64,000 nt of DNA from Oxalobacteraceae bacterium OTU3CAMAD1. GTDB lineage: Bacteria; Pseudomonadota; Gammaproteobacteria; Burkholderiales; Burkholderiaceae_D. The position numbers and the translations under genes were made by a program. How positions within the stretch are numbered: position 1 is the stretch's first letter; each line of letters begins with the position of its first letter. The notes under the pieces are model-generated. The model worked only from the letters and a program-made list of their open reading frames with translations. It had not been told where the DNA came from and did no database searches. Below are positions 36,152 through 44,687 of this stretch, one piece after another. Location of the stretch: positions 4,836,001 to 4,900,000 of the forward strand of contig CP099650.1 of assembly GCA_024123915.1 (NCBI GenBank), written 5' to 3'.

Positions 36152-36538
36152 ATGTTGGAATTCGTCTTCATCCTCATCGGCGTCATCGTCATCGCCTGTG
36201 TCTATTCGATAGGCGTCGCCAGCGCCAGGCCTATCCCCGGAAGCGGCTTTTACAAAGTCTCCAGGGATGGCCGCGTGATGGTCGCAGGCGGCACCAAAGT
36301 CAATGTGCTGCGCCCGGTGATCTATCCGGAGGGTCTGAAGGTCAAACTACGCGGCGGCAACCGCGTGGGCGAGTTCTGGGTGCACGAACTGGTGGCCGAA
36401 GCCTACCTGCCCAACCCCGGGCGGCTGACCGCCGTGCGCCACAAGGACGGCAACGTCCGCAACAACACCATCGCCAACCTGGAATGGGTGCGCCAGGAGC
36501 AAGACCTCGCCTCCCCGCCCGCGCAAACGGCACTCTGA
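36152..36538 (+). CDS. Membrane-anchored HNH_3/NUMOD-like protein
   Basis: 128 aa. One N-terminal transmembrane helix (residues 2-24), then FYKVSRDGRVMV (NUMOD4-like) and VHELVAEAYLPNP...VRHKDGNVRNNTIANLEWV, which follows the HNH_3 homing-endonuclease pattern (H, N-N and NLEW positions kept). Such domains are normally in phage or intron-coded cytosolic nucleases; a membrane anchor is unusual. It may be a domesticated nucleic-acid-binding protein. It stands alone 50 nt after the gamma-lyase gene. Confidence 0.7.
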   Translation: MLEFVFILIGVIVIACVYSIGVASARPIPGSGFYKVSRDGRVMVAGGTKVNVLRPVIYPEGLKVKLRGGNRVGEFWVHELVAEAYLPNPGRLTAVRHKDGNVRNNTIANLEWVRQEQDLASPPAQTAL

Positions 36539-36574
36539 ACGACAACCGGCGGTTACGACACTTGCAACAAGCAA

Positions 36575-36630
36575 TGGTCACAAACTTGTCATCCTCCTGT
36601 CATGGCATTGTCATAAAGGCTCGCTATCAT
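36575..36630 (+). promoter_or_regulatory. PHO box (PhoB sites) and -10 of phoX
   Basis: Four heptamers in exact 11-bp register: TGGTCAC (36575), TTGTCAT (36586), CTGTCAT (36597), TTGTCAT (36608). TATCAT follows at 36625-36630, 10 nt after the last repeat, as in PhoB-activated promoters in which the box replaces the -35. Two PhoB dimers could bind. Confidence 0.88.
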
Positions 36631-36673
36631 GCGCTTGCCATTTTAACCATGTCACTACAGGACAACCCACCCA

Positions 36674-38923
36674 ATGAATAAGCCAAACGATCTGGTCCGC
36701 AACTCCATCGACGCGGATGATATCGAGAGCCACGCCTCGCCAAGCGAGCACTTCAACACGATCCTGGCCGCGCGCATGAGCCGCCGCAACATGCTGCGCG
36801 GTGGCGCCGTCACGGCCGCCACGGCGATCATGGGATCGATGGGTCTGAGCGCCTGCGGCGGCAGCGACAACGTCGCGCCGGTCGTCACTCCTCCGCCAAC
36901 CCCGGCGCCGACTGAAAAGCTGCTGGCCTTCACCGCCGTGCCGAAAAGCCTGGCCGACCAGGTATCGGTCCCCGCCGGCTACACCGCCACCGCGATCTAC
37001 GCGCTGGGCGACTCGCTGCGCGCCGCCACCCCGGCCTACAAGAACGACGGCACCGACACCGACTTCGACAACCGCGCCGGCGACCACCACGACGGCATGG
37101 AATACTTCGGCCTGTCCGCAGCGGGCGCGCCGCTGGCATCCGGCGCCGAGCGCGGCGTGCTGGCGATGAACCATGAAGCGACCACCGACGAAAAACTGGC
37201 CTCGCACTTCCTGCACGTGAATGGCGGCACCACCTCGCTGCCGCGTCCCGCCGCCGAAGTGGACAAGGAAGTGGCCGTCCACGGCCTGAGCGTCGTCGAA
37301 GTCAAAAAGACCGGCACCACCTGGGCCACCGTCAACGACTCGGCCTTCAACCGCCGCGTCACCCCGCTGAGCGACATCGAGATCTCCGGCCCTGCGCGCG
37401 GCAACGCGCTGCTGGTGACCAAATATTCGCCGACCGCCACCAAAACGCGCGGCACCTTGAACAACTGCGGCACCGGCAAATCGCCATGGGGCACTTACCT
37501 GAGCGGCGAAGAAAACTGGTCCGGCTACTTCGCGCGCGGCGCCACCGACGATGCCGCCCGTGGCGACAAATCGGTCGTCGCGCTGCGCCGCTATGGCCGC
37601 AACCAGGGCGCCACCTCGCGCCACGGCTGGGAGACCGCCGGCACCGACGACAAATACGCGCGCTGGGACATCAGCAAAAAAGGCGCGTCGGCCGACGGCA
37701 GCGACGACTACCGCAACGAAATGAACGGCATGGGCTACATCGTCGAGATGGACGCCTACGACAAGACCAAGGTAATCCGCAAGCGCACGGCCCTGGGCCG
37801 CTACGCGCACGAAAGCGCCGCCTTCAGCGTGCCGGCCGTCGGCCAGCAGCTGGCCGTCTACATGGGCGACGACTCGCGCAACGAATACATCTACAAGTTC
37901 GTCTCCAACGCCACCTGGCTGGCGTCGGACGCCAACCCGACCGACCGCATGGCGACCGGCGACAAATACCTCGACTCCGGCAAACTGTATGTGGCCAAGC
38001 TGGCCGCCGACGGCACCGGCCAGTGGATCGAGCTGTCGATGTCGAACGCGCTGATCACGGCTTACGCCGGCTACAAGTTCGCCGACCTGGCCGACATCAT
38101 GGTCAACACGCGCCTGGCGGCGGACGCCGTCGGCGCCACCAAGATGGACCGTCCGGAATGGTGCTCGGTCAACCCGGCCAACGGCGAGATCTATTACACG
38201 CTGACGAACAACTCGAACCGCACCGTCAATCCGACCGGTTCGTCGCAGCTGGCCCCGGACAGCGCCAACCCGCGCGCCTACACCGACATGAAAGGCACCG
38301 CCGCGCAAAACGGCAACCCGAACGGCCATATCATCCGCTTCAAGGAAGGCACCGGCGCGGCGGCTGCCACCAGCTTCACCTGGGACGTGTACCTGTTCGG
38401 CGCAGAGAGCGGCGCTGACAGCAGCAAGATCAACCTGTCGAGCCTCACCGCCGACCAGGACTTCTCCAGCCCGGACGGCCTGGCCTTCAGCCCATACACC
38501 GGCATCTGCTGGATCCAGACCGACGATGGCGCCTACACCGATGTCACCAACTGCATGATGCTGGCGGCGATACCGGGCAAGGTCGGCGACGGCGCCAAGT
38601 CCACGCTGAACTACACCACCACCGCCGGCGGCACCCTGGCCGTGGACACCTTCATCGGCAAAAAGCCGACCGCCGATACGCTCAAGCGCTTCCTGGTCGG
38701 CCCTGCGGGTTCGGAAATCACCGGCATCACCGAAACGCCGGACGGCAAGACGATGTTCATCAACATCCAGCATCCGGGCGAAAACACCTCGCTGGCCAAC
38801 ATCAACGACCCGACCAAGTACACCAGCCAGTGGCCGTCGAACGCCGGTTACGGCGCCGGCAAGCGTCCACGCTCGGCCACCATCGTCATCACCAAAAACG
38901 ATGGCGGTCGTATCGGCAGCTGA
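36674..38923 (+). CDS. phoX: PhoX-family alkaline phosphatase (DUF839), Tat-exported
   Basis: 749 aa. Tat motif SRRNMLRGG at residues 36-44 and a hydrophobic stretch ending GLSACGGS, which might also be lipidated at Cys. The rest matches PhoX: AGDHHDGMEYF, GVLAMNHEA, SPWGTYLSGEENW, RPEWCSVNPANGEIYY and FSSPDGLAFSPYTGICWIQTDDG. PhoX enzymes are calcium/iron-dependent phosphomonoesterases of the periplasm or surface. The PHO box upstream agrees with phosphate-starvation control. Confidence 0.92.
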   Translation: MNKPNDLVRNSIDADDIESHASPSEHFNTILAARMSRRNMLRGGAVTAATAIMGSMGLSACGGSDNVAPVVTPPPTPAPTEKLLAFTAVPKSLADQVSVPAGYTATAIYALGDSLRAATPAYKNDGTDTDFDNRAGDHHDGMEYFGLSAAGAPLASGAERGVLAMNHEATTDEKLASHFLHVNGGTTSLPRPAAEVDKEVAVHGLSVVEVKKTGTTWATVNDSAFNRRVTPLSDIEISGPARGNALLVTKYSPTATKTRGTLNNCGTGKSPWGTYLSGEENWSGYFARGATDDAARGDKSVVALRRYGRNQGATSRHGWETAGTDDKYARWDISKKGASADGSDDYRNEMNGMGYIVEMDAYDKTKVIRKRTALGRYAHESAAFSVPAVGQQLAVYMGDDSRNEYIYKFVSNATWLASDANPTDRMATGDKYLDSGKLYVAKLAADGTGQWIELSMSNALITAYAGYKFADLADIMVNTRLAADAVGATKMDRPEWCSVNPANGEIYYTLTNNSNRTVNPTGSSQLAPDSANPRAYTDMKGTAAQNGNPNGHIIRFKEGTGAAAATSFTWDVYLFGAESGADSSKINLSSLTADQDFSSPDGLAFSPYTGICWIQTDDGAYTDVTNCMMLAAIPGKVGDGAKSTLNYTTTAGGTLAVDTFIGKKPTADTLKRFLVGPAGSEITGITETPDGKTMFINIQHPGENTSLANINDPTKYTSQWPSNAGYGAGKRPRSATIVITKNDGGRIGS

Positions 38924-38947
38924 TCTTGATTTGAAGTGAGGTGCAAG

Positions 38948-38984
38948 CGGCCCGGTCGTGCAATGCGACCGGGCCGTTTTTTTT
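38948..38984 (+). terminator. Terminator after phoX
   Basis: CGGCCCGGTCG pairs with CGACCGGGCCG around a 7-nt loop and is followed by eight T. It ends 2 nt before the stop of the convergent VOC gene. Confidence 0.93.
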
Positions 38985-38985
38985 G

Positions 38986-39414
38986 TCAGAACGTGATGTG
39001 GACCGAAGGCGCGCTGCGTTTGGCCTCGCCGTGGTAGACGGCTTCGATATTGTTACCTTCAGGGTCCAGGACAAAGGCCGCGTAGTAGCCCGGATGATAG
39101 GGACGCTCGCCGGGGCCGCCGTTGTCCTTGCCGCCGTTGGCCAGCGCCTGTTCGTAAAACTTGTCGACCATGGCGCGGTCCTGCGCCTGGAACGCCAGGT
39201 GATGGCGGCCGGTCAGCGCGCCCTGCGCCGACTCGCTGTCGGCTGTGGAAATGAACAATTCGTCGGCCCAGAAATAATCATCCCCGCTGCCCTCGATGGG
39301 AATATTCAGGACTTCAAAGATGGAAGTGTAGAACTTGCGGCAAGCGGAGAGATCGCGCACGACCAGCTGAATGTGATCGATCAGGCGCCCACGGTGAATC
39401 TCAAGAGTCTCCAT
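38986..39414 (-). CDS. VOC-family (glyoxalase/dioxygenase fold) protein
   Basis: 142 aa from METLEIHRG (GGAG 6 nt upstream). Two beta-alpha-beta-beta-beta halves: IDHIQLVVRDLSACRKFY and HHLAFQAQDRAMVDKFYEQALANG...FVLDPEGNNIEAVYH. The metal ligand pattern (His, His, Glu in DPEGNNIEAV) is present, so it may be an active metalloenzyme such as a glyoxalase or a fosfomycin-resistance relative. Substrate unknown. Confidence 0.85.
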   Translation of the reverse strand: METLEIHRGRLIDHIQLVVRDLSACRKFYTSIFEVLNIPIEGSGDDYFWADELFISTADSESAQGALTGRHHLAFQAQDRAMVDKFYEQALANGGKDNGGPGERPYHPGYYAAFVLDPEGNNIEAVYHGEAKRSAPSVHITF

Positions 39415-39491
39415 GATGTGCTCCATTGAAAACGATGAAGGCCTTTTATGATAACGGAACATCACCAACCGGCGCGCACCGCAACTCCGGG

Positions 39492-41729
39492 TCAATCACC
39501 GGGGTGGTAGCGGCGCTCCAGGTTTTTCTCGACGTCACTTTTGTAGAACAGCACTTCCTTCAGTTCTCCGCGCACGTACATCTCGGCCTGGTCGGAGAAA
39601 TGCGGGGAGGCCGGGTCGCCGCTCTGGCCACCGGCCAGCACGCTGCGCGCCTTGATGCGCGGCCCGAATTCCACCGCCGCCACGAAGCTGTTGCCACGCT
39701 CGCCGTAGATCTTCTTCGTCGTCTGCTTGGACGTCATGCCGTACGCCGCCAAAGATCCCCAGTTGGCCGACGCGAACGCCACCGGCAAACTCGGTTTGCT
39801 GTCGTCGAACGGCTGCACGATGTCGCCCGTCAGACGCTGGAAGCGATTGATCTCGCCCCACGGCGTTTGCCACGCGCCGAAATCGGCGGTCAGCTTGGCC
39901 GACGCGCGCTCCAGCGTCTCCAAGCGCTGACGCGGCGTCAGCGCCGCCTGGATGTAATCGAGCACCAGCACTTCCCGGGTCTTGGCGACAGGTCCGTACG
40001 TGGCCGTCAAGTCCTGCACCCAGTAGATCGCCAGCGATGTAGGCGTCGACTCGAGTGAGTAGCGCATGTCCCAGCCGCGCAGCGCGGCGATCTGCGGCGC
40101 CAGCGCCGTCTTGAGGGCGTCGTCGGCCGGCAGGTCGTCATAGGCGGCGAACAACTGCGGCAACAGAGGCTCGAAGGCCGGCAGCTGCGTATCGTAGGCG
40201 GCATCGACCAGGCTGGCGATGGTGAAGTCCTTTTTGTTCTCCAGGACCCGCACCGCGTGGATGCCGCGCGGGTTCTCAGGATTCATCGACATGTACGCGG
40301 GATAGTCCTTGGCCTTCGGGCTATACGGACCGGCCGCCGTGTAAGGCCAGTTGTTGGTGTTCTGTATCCAGCCGTTTTTGGGATTGAACAGCGAGATGGT
40401 TTCCTTCACCGTGTGCAGTCCCTGCCACTCGGTGGCCGGATCGCCGCCGTCGACCGGATGCTTCCAGTCGAACTTCGGGTCGCGCCTGTGAATGAAGTTC
40501 CCGTGGAAGTAGGCGATGTTGCCGTCGGCGTCCGCGTAGACCGTGTTGTTGGACGAATTGGTGCGCAGCTCCATCGACTTGTGGAAGTCCTTGTAGTTGC
40601 GCGCCTTGGTGCGGATGAACGATTGCGTCAGCGCCTTGAGCGGCTCGTTCATCAAGCGCACGGATATCCATTTGCCGTCTTTTGCGCGGACGATCGGGCC
40701 GTGGTGGCTGTAATACACCTTGACCACTTTGCTGGCCATGCCGTCCGTGGTCTTGTACGGCAGCGTGATATCCACCGCCTTCAGCGCGCGTTGCCCGGTG
40801 CCGTACTGGTAGAAAAAGCGGCCATCCTTCTCGATGATCGTTTCCATGTACTCGTCGATCACGTCGCCGCCGCCGGACGTGTGCATCCAGCCCACCCGGT
40901 CGTTGAAGCCCTGGTAGACGAAGAACTGGCCCCAGGTGACGGCGCCATAGGCGTTGAGCCCCTGCCGGCTTTGCACCTGCACCTCGGGACGGAAGTAGAA
41001 CGACGTGTGCGGATTAATCAGCAACAGCGCGCGGCCGTTTTTGGTCAGCGCGGGCGCGATGGCAAAACCGTTCGATCCGCCCGGTTCCTTATCCAGATCG
41101 CTGCCCTGCTCCATCGGCGCCGACGACAGCAGCACCGGCGGCGCCAGCGGATACTTGGCGCCGTTCGCGTACAACGCTTCCAGCTGCTTCAAATCGATGG
41201 TTTCGATATCGCCACCGATGCTGCCCTCGCTGAAGCTGAGCGCCATCCACGGCTCGAAGCGCGTGATCAGCGCCGGTTTCACCTCCGGATGCGTGGCCAA
41301 GTAGTAGTTCAAGCCATCGGCGAAGGCCACCATCAGCTTTTTCAGCCACGCGGGGCTTTGCTTGTACTGCGCTTGCAAGTCGGCCGGGTCGATAAAAAGC
41401 TTCATGCGCAGGTCGCGATACAGCTCGCCCTCGCCCTCGACTTCCGCCAACCGCCCCATGGCGTTGATGTAATTGCGTTCGACGCGGCGGAAATCGTCCT
41501 CCGCCTGCGCGTACATCAAACCGAACACCGCGTCGGCGTCGCTCTTGCCGTAGACGTGGGGGATGCCCCATTTGTCGCGCAGGATGGTGACCCGCTGCGC
41601 CTGCGCCTTCAAGCGCTTGGCCTCCACCGCCGGCATCTCACGGGCCGGCAAAGTCGCCGGTGCTGGCGCCGCCGCCGCCCCCATCGAAACAAAACCTATC
41701 AACGGCAGCATGGAACGCATACTTGGCAT
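39492..41729 (-). CDS. Penicillin-acylase-family Ntn hydrolase (AHL-acylase-like)
   Basis: 745 aa with a signal peptide (MRSMLPLIGFVSMGAAAA). Alpha subunit to about residue 215; the auto-cleavage site is before Ser in EPGGSNGFAIA, the nucleophile of the beta chain, and NPHTSFYFRPEVQV and NSSNNTVYADADGNIAYFHG follow. The family includes PvdQ, QuiP and cephalosporin acylases, which remove acyl chains from amides. This one is periplasmic. Substrate unknown; AHL quenching is possible but no LuxI/LuxR pair is nearby. Confidence 0.88.
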   Translation of the reverse strand: MPSMRSMLPLIGFVSMGAAAAPAPATLPAREMPAVEAKRLKAQAQRVTILRDKWGIPHVYGKSDADAVFGLMYAQAEDDFRRVERNYINAMGRLAEVEGEGELYRDLRMKLFIDPADLQAQYKQSPAWLKKLMVAFADGLNYYLATHPEVKPALITRFEPWMALSFSEGSIGGDIETIDLKQLEALYANGAKYPLAPPVLLSSAPMEQGSDLDKEPGGSNGFAIAPALTKNGRALLLINPHTSFYFRPEVQVQSRQGLNAYGAVTWGQFFVYQGFNDRVGWMHTSGGGDVIDEYMETIIEKDGRFFYQYGTGQRALKAVDITLPYKTTDGMASKVVKVYYSHHGPIVRAKDGKWISVRLMNEPLKALTQSFIRTKARNYKDFHKSMELRTNSSNNTVYADADGNIAYFHGNFIHRRDPKFDWKHPVDGGDPATEWQGLHTVKETISLFNPKNGWIQNTNNWPYTAAGPYSPKAKDYPAYMSMNPENPRGIHAVRVLENKKDFTIASLVDAAYDTQLPAFEPLLPQLFAAYDDLPADDALKTALAPQIAALRGWDMRYSLESTPTSLAIYWVQDLTATYGPVAKTREVLVLDYIQAALTPRQRLETLERASAKLTADFGAWQTPWGEINRFQRLTGDIVQPFDDSKPSLPVAFASANWGSLAAYGMTSKQTTKKIYGERGNSFVAAVEFGPRIKARSVLAGGQSGDPASPHFSDQAEMYVRGELKEVLFYKSDVEKNLERRYHPGD

Positions 41730-41765
41730 GAACTGGACTCCGGGCGGTGGAAGGTGGTTACAACA

Positions 41766-42599
41766 TCAGCTGGCGTCGATCAACTCGGAAATACGCAGTT
41801 GCAGCGCTGTGATCTCCGCCCGCAGCGCCGCGTTCTTCTCCTTGAGCGATGCGTTCTCGGCGCGCAGCTCGTCCACCTCGGTCATCGGACGATAATCGCC
41901 GCCTTCCTTGGCTTCCTTCGGCTCCTTGGCGGGACGCGAGGCGGCGCGCAGTTCGCGCACTTCCTTGGCAGCCTTCTGCAATTCCTTCTTGCCGCCGGCG
42001 ACCGCCGCCACCTGGTCGGCTTCCGGCAGCGAGGCCACCGTGGCGGCGGCGTTGATCGAGATGGTGCCCGAGCGGACCGCCTCCACCAGCTCCGGCGTCG
42101 CCGTCTTCTGGATCTTTTCGATCTGGCTGATGGTCGCGCTGCTCAAACGGGCCGCGCGGGCGATGTCCTCGCGCGACGCCAATGGCATCGCCGCCGGCTT
42201 GGGCTTGGCCGCGTCGCCTTCCGGCGGCGCGATCATCGCATCCTCGGCGGCCGCTTCCGCCATCAGGTCGGCCACGCGCGCGGCGACGATTTCCTTCTTG
42301 CGCAGCGCCAGAACGCCACGCTGATAGTCGGAGATGCTGCGGCGACCCAGATTGTTATCGATCATCCACAGCTTGACGTCGTCCAGGTTCTGGAAGCTGG
42401 TGTTCTCCGTGACCTTGAACGGAACCCCGTGCTGCTGGCATATTTGATAACGGTTATGACCATCGACCAGCACGTCCTGCCACAACACCAGCGCATCGCG
42501 GCAGCCTTCGACCAGGATGCTGCGTTCCAGCGCCGCGTACTCGCTCTCGGTGAGCGGTTCGATGTAAGCGCGCAGCACTTCATTAATTTTGATTTGCAT
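41766..42599 (-). CDS. ParB/Srx-fold protein with C-terminal coiled coil
   Basis: 277 aa from MQIKINEVLRAY (AAGGA 6 nt before). N-terminal ParB-like domain with SILVEGCRDALVLWQD and VDGHNRYQICQQHG, a central helical part resembling ParB HTH (DYQRGVLALRKKEIVAARVADLM), an Ala/Pro linker, and a leucine-rich coiled coil (VDELRAENASLKEKNAALRAEI...LQLRISEL). ParA is not beside it, so a role in plasmid partition is unlikely; it may be a chromosomal DNA-binding regulator. Tandem repeats and a hairpin lie upstream. Confidence 0.8.
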   Translation of the reverse strand: MQIKINEVLRAYIEPLTESEYAALERSILVEGCRDALVLWQDVLVDGHNRYQICQQHGVPFKVTENTSFQNLDDVKLWMIDNNLGRRSISDYQRGVLALRKKEIVAARVADLMAEAAAEDAMIAPPEGDAAKPKPAAMPLASREDIARAARLSSATISQIEKIQKTATPELVEAVRSGTISINAAATVASLPEADQVAAVAGGKKELQKAAKEVRELRAASRPAKEPKEAKEGGDYRPMTEVDELRAENASLKEKNAALRAEITALQLRISELIDAS

Positions 42600-42775
42600 A
42601 TCTGTCCTTGAATACCGGCGGGCGGGGGCCACTGCACCCTGCCAAATCGCCGTCCGACATGCTACACCATCCGGCCACCGCGCCAAAGCCCGGGTTTCGC
42701 GATGAAACTAAGTTAATTTTAAGTTTTCTTCATTATGCTTCTCCCCAGTCAAATGCTTTCTCCGGTAATTGACCA

Positions 42776-42811
42776 AAAGCCCCGACAAGTTTGCTGCTTG
42801 CTCGGGGCTTT
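42776..42811. other. Orphan terminator-like hairpin in a divergent region
   Basis: AAAGCCCCGA at 42776-42785 pairs with TCGGGGCTTT at 42802-42811, extended by CAAG/CTTG with one bulge. It lies between two divergent genes (ParB-like and the 104-aa gene), so it ends neither. It could end an unannotated small RNA or act as an attenuator. Confidence 0.6.
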
Positions 42812-42813
42812 GC

Positions 42814-42858
42814 TTTGTCAAATTGTTTGTCAAACCGTTTGTCAAAAAAATAGTCAAG
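42814..42858. repeat. Iteron-like array, TTTGTCAAA every 12 bp
   Basis: Three perfect copies start at 42814, 42826 and 42838; a fourth in the same register (42850) keeps only GTCAA. Spacers differ (TTG, CCG). Read on the minus strand each copy carries TTGACA. More isolated GTCAA motifs lie to the left (42749, 42770). The array lies between the ParB-like gene and the next gene and is a likely protein-binding array. Outside it, 42600-42775 shows no gene. Confidence 0.75.
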
Positions 42859-42905
42859 GCGCGATTTTTTATGCCATGATTCCCCACCAATTTTGAGGAT
42901 TAGAC

Positions 42906-43220
42906 ATGGTCAATTACATCATTCGCGTCGCCTTCGACGACCCGGACAGCCAAACCTACCACCATCTGGCGGTGGAACTGGCCAAGTACAACATCGCCGG
43001 CGCCATCAAGGCCGACGACGGCAAGGGCTACTACCTGCCACCGGGCGAATTTTGCTACAGCGGCGTGGAGCCAATCAACGAGGTGCGCGACGCCATCCAC
43101 CGCTTCGCCCAAACCATCAGCGCCGGTTCTTCCGTGCTGGTGACCGAGGCGACCACCGTCTCGTGGAGCGGCCTGAATCCGGTGGAAGCGGTCGAAGAGC
43201 AAAAAGCCACCGAGGGCTGA
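42906..43220 (+). CDS. Hypothetical protein, 104 aa
   Basis: GAGG 8 nt before the ATG. MVNYIIRVAFDDPDSQTYHHLAVELAKYNIAGAIKADDGKGYYLPPGEFCYSG suggests a small ferredoxin-like alpha/beta fold, faintly like DUF2622. C-terminus is acidic. No membrane segment or signal. Its terminator overlaps the stop codon. Function unknown. Confidence 0.7.
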   Translation: MVNYIIRVAFDDPDSQTYHHLAVELAKYNIAGAIKADDGKGYYLPPGEFCYSGVEPINEVRDAIHRFAQTISAGSSVLVTEATTVSWSGLNPVEAVEEQKATEG

Positions 43221-43240
43221 ACGCCCCGGGTGGCTTTTTT
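43205..43240 (+). terminator. Terminator overlapping the end of the 104-aa gene
   Basis: AGCCACC pairs with GGTGGCT, with an inner GGGC/GCCC stem, followed by six T. The left arm is inside the last codons of the gene. Confidence 0.85.
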
Positions 43241-43257
43241 CACAACGACCGTCAAGC

Positions 43258-43752
43258 TTACTTGGCTGCGATTTCCGGCATGGCCGACGAGTGGTGGCTC
43301 ATGATCTTCCACACGCCGTCGACCTTCTTGTACACGAAGCTGTAGCGGGCCTGCACGTCTTCCGCCTTGCCGTCCTTGGTCAGCTTGAAGGTATAGACGC
43401 CGCTATCGACCGCCGAATCGGCGCCCAGCATGCGAATGTGGCGATAGTTGATCGTGCCAACCGGATGCGATTTCAGGAACTTGTCGAAGTAGTTCTTGAT
43501 CGAGGCGGGCGTATCGCGCACTTCGTTCGACACGGTCGGCTTCAGCACGCCGTCCACCGCGTACAGGCTGGCCACCTTGGCCGAGTCGCCGGTCGCCAGC
43601 GTGGCGTTCCATTTGTCGAACAGGCTGGCGATTTCCGCTTCCTGCGCGTTGGTCGGCGCGACGGCGACGTCGCGGTAGACCTTCGGGGCGCCATCGGCGT
43701 AAGCGACGGTGCTTGCAGCGGCCAGTGCCAGGGAAATCAGAATCTTTTTCAT
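43258..43752 (-). CDS. SnoaL/NTF2-like secreted protein (SgcJ/EcaC type)
   Basis: 164 aa from MKKILISLALAAASTVAYA, a clear signal peptide; GGAG is 6 nt upstream. The mature region EAEIASLFDKWNATLATGDSAKVASLYAVDGVLKPT...YSFVYKKVDGVWKIMSHHSS is an NTF2-like cone fold of the SgcJ/EcaC group. These bind small hydrophobic ligands or act as isomerases; the role here is unknown. Divergent from the LuxR gene. Confidence 0.85.
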   Translation of the reverse strand: MKKILISLALAAASTVAYADGAPKVYRDVAVAPTNAQEAEIASLFDKWNATLATGDSAKVASLYAVDGVLKPTVSNEVRDTPASIKNYFDKFLKSHPVGTINYRHIRMLGADSAVDSGVYTFKLTKDGKAEDVQARYSFVYKKVDGVWKIMSHHSSAMPEIAAK

Positions 43753-43859
43753 CGTATGCTCCATTCGTTGTTTGGGAAGTTTGGCGGGCTGTTTCCCGCC
43801 AATGAAGCCAGTATCGGCCTCGCGGACGATTCAAAAATCTGCTGGTCGGGGGTATTCGC

Positions 43860-43880
43860 ATATGCCGGGTGGCATATAAT
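43860..43880 (+). promoter_or_regulatory. Dyad overlapping the -10 of the LuxR operon
   Basis: ATATGCC (43860-43866) and GGCATAT (43871-43877) form a perfect 7-bp dyad with a 4-nt spacer. The right arm runs into TATAAT at 43875-43880. A protein bound here would block the promoter of the LuxR-kinase-receiver operon. Confidence 0.5.
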
Positions 43881-43910
43881 CGCCATTTATTCGACTATGC
43901 CGCAGCCAAA

Positions 43911-44687
43911 ATGACCAACATCACTCACCTGCCCCCCACCGGCGACAGCGCGCGCGCGGTCCGCAACCGCTATCGGCAGATCGAAAGCAGCGCCGCCCGT
44001 TGGCGCCTGCTGACCGATGCCGCCAGCGCGCTGGCCGGCGAGGCACAGTGCGCGTCGGCGCTGTCGACGGCCTTGTCGAAGGCCCTGGCGTTCCTGTCGC
44101 TGGAGGACGGCGCCGTGATGGTGCTCAAGGACGACGCGCTGCAGATATTGGCCAGCCAGGGACAGGTGCCGCCGGTCGGCGCCCGTCTCGCCTATGCGGC
44201 CGCCCTGCAGGCGGTGCTGCAACCGGGTCCGCGTCCGCCGCTGGTGCGGCAGGACATCGCCAGCGGACTGCGGATCGGCCGCGAACAGCAAGTCGGCCTC
44301 GAAGTACTGGTGCCGCTGTGCCTCGAAGGGAGAAATCGCGGCATGCTCGCGCTGCTCAGCACCCAGGCCGCGCCGCTGCCCACGCCGGACGACCTGCTCA
44401 CGCTGCAGGCGCTGGCGACGATGCTGGCGGCGGTGCTGGCGGTGCCGCAAAACGCGCCGCGCGTGGCCGCGCCGGAAGCGGCCGAGATTCTCAAGGTATT
44501 GACCCCGCGCGAACTGCAGGTGTTCGCGCTGCTGCCCAGCGGCTGGACCAACGCCGCCATGGGCGAACACCTGGGCATCGCCGCCGGCACCGTCAAGGTC
44601 CACGTCGAGCGCATCCTGCACAAGCTCGATTTGAACGACCGCACGCAGGCGGCGGTGCGCGCCGCCGACCTGGGGCTGGGCACATGA
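43911..44687 (+). CDS. LuxR-type regulator with GAF-like sensor domain
   Basis: 258 aa from MTNITHLPPTG; an earlier ATG at 43869 would lie before the predicted transcript start. Residues about 30-180 look like a GAF domain and the C-terminus is a LuxR HTH (LTPRELQVFALLPSGWTNAAMGEHLGIAAGTVKVHVERILHKL). It lacks the AHL-binding domain. It is co-translated (ATGA) with a sensor kinase, so it is likely part of the same signalling system. Confidence 0.85.
   Translation: MTNITHLPPTGDSARAVRNRYRQIESSAARWRLLTDAASALAGEAQCASALSTALSKALAFLSLEDGAVMVLKDDALQILASQGQVPPVGARLAYAAALQAVLQPGPRPPLVRQDIASGLRIGREQQVGLEVLVPLCLEGRNRGMLALLSTQAAPLPTPDDLLTLQALATMLAAVLAVPQNAPRVAAPEAAEILKVLTPRELQVFALLPSGWTNAAMGEHLGIAAGTVKVHVERILHKLDLNDRTQAAVRAADLGLGT

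Noticed and set aside
42708..42890. 60-codon minus-strand frame with LTN repeats
   Set aside because: The repeats come from translating the TTTGTCAAA array; there is no binding site or homology.
42600..42905. Plasmid replication origin
   Set aside because: Despite the iteron-like array and ParB-like gene, no Rep or ParA gene is present and all neighbours look chromosomal.
39492..44687. Quorum-quenching and sensing system (acylase plus LuxR)
   Set aside because: The LuxR protein has a GAF-like domain, not an AHL-binding one; the genes are 2 kb apart with unrelated genes between, and there is no LuxI.
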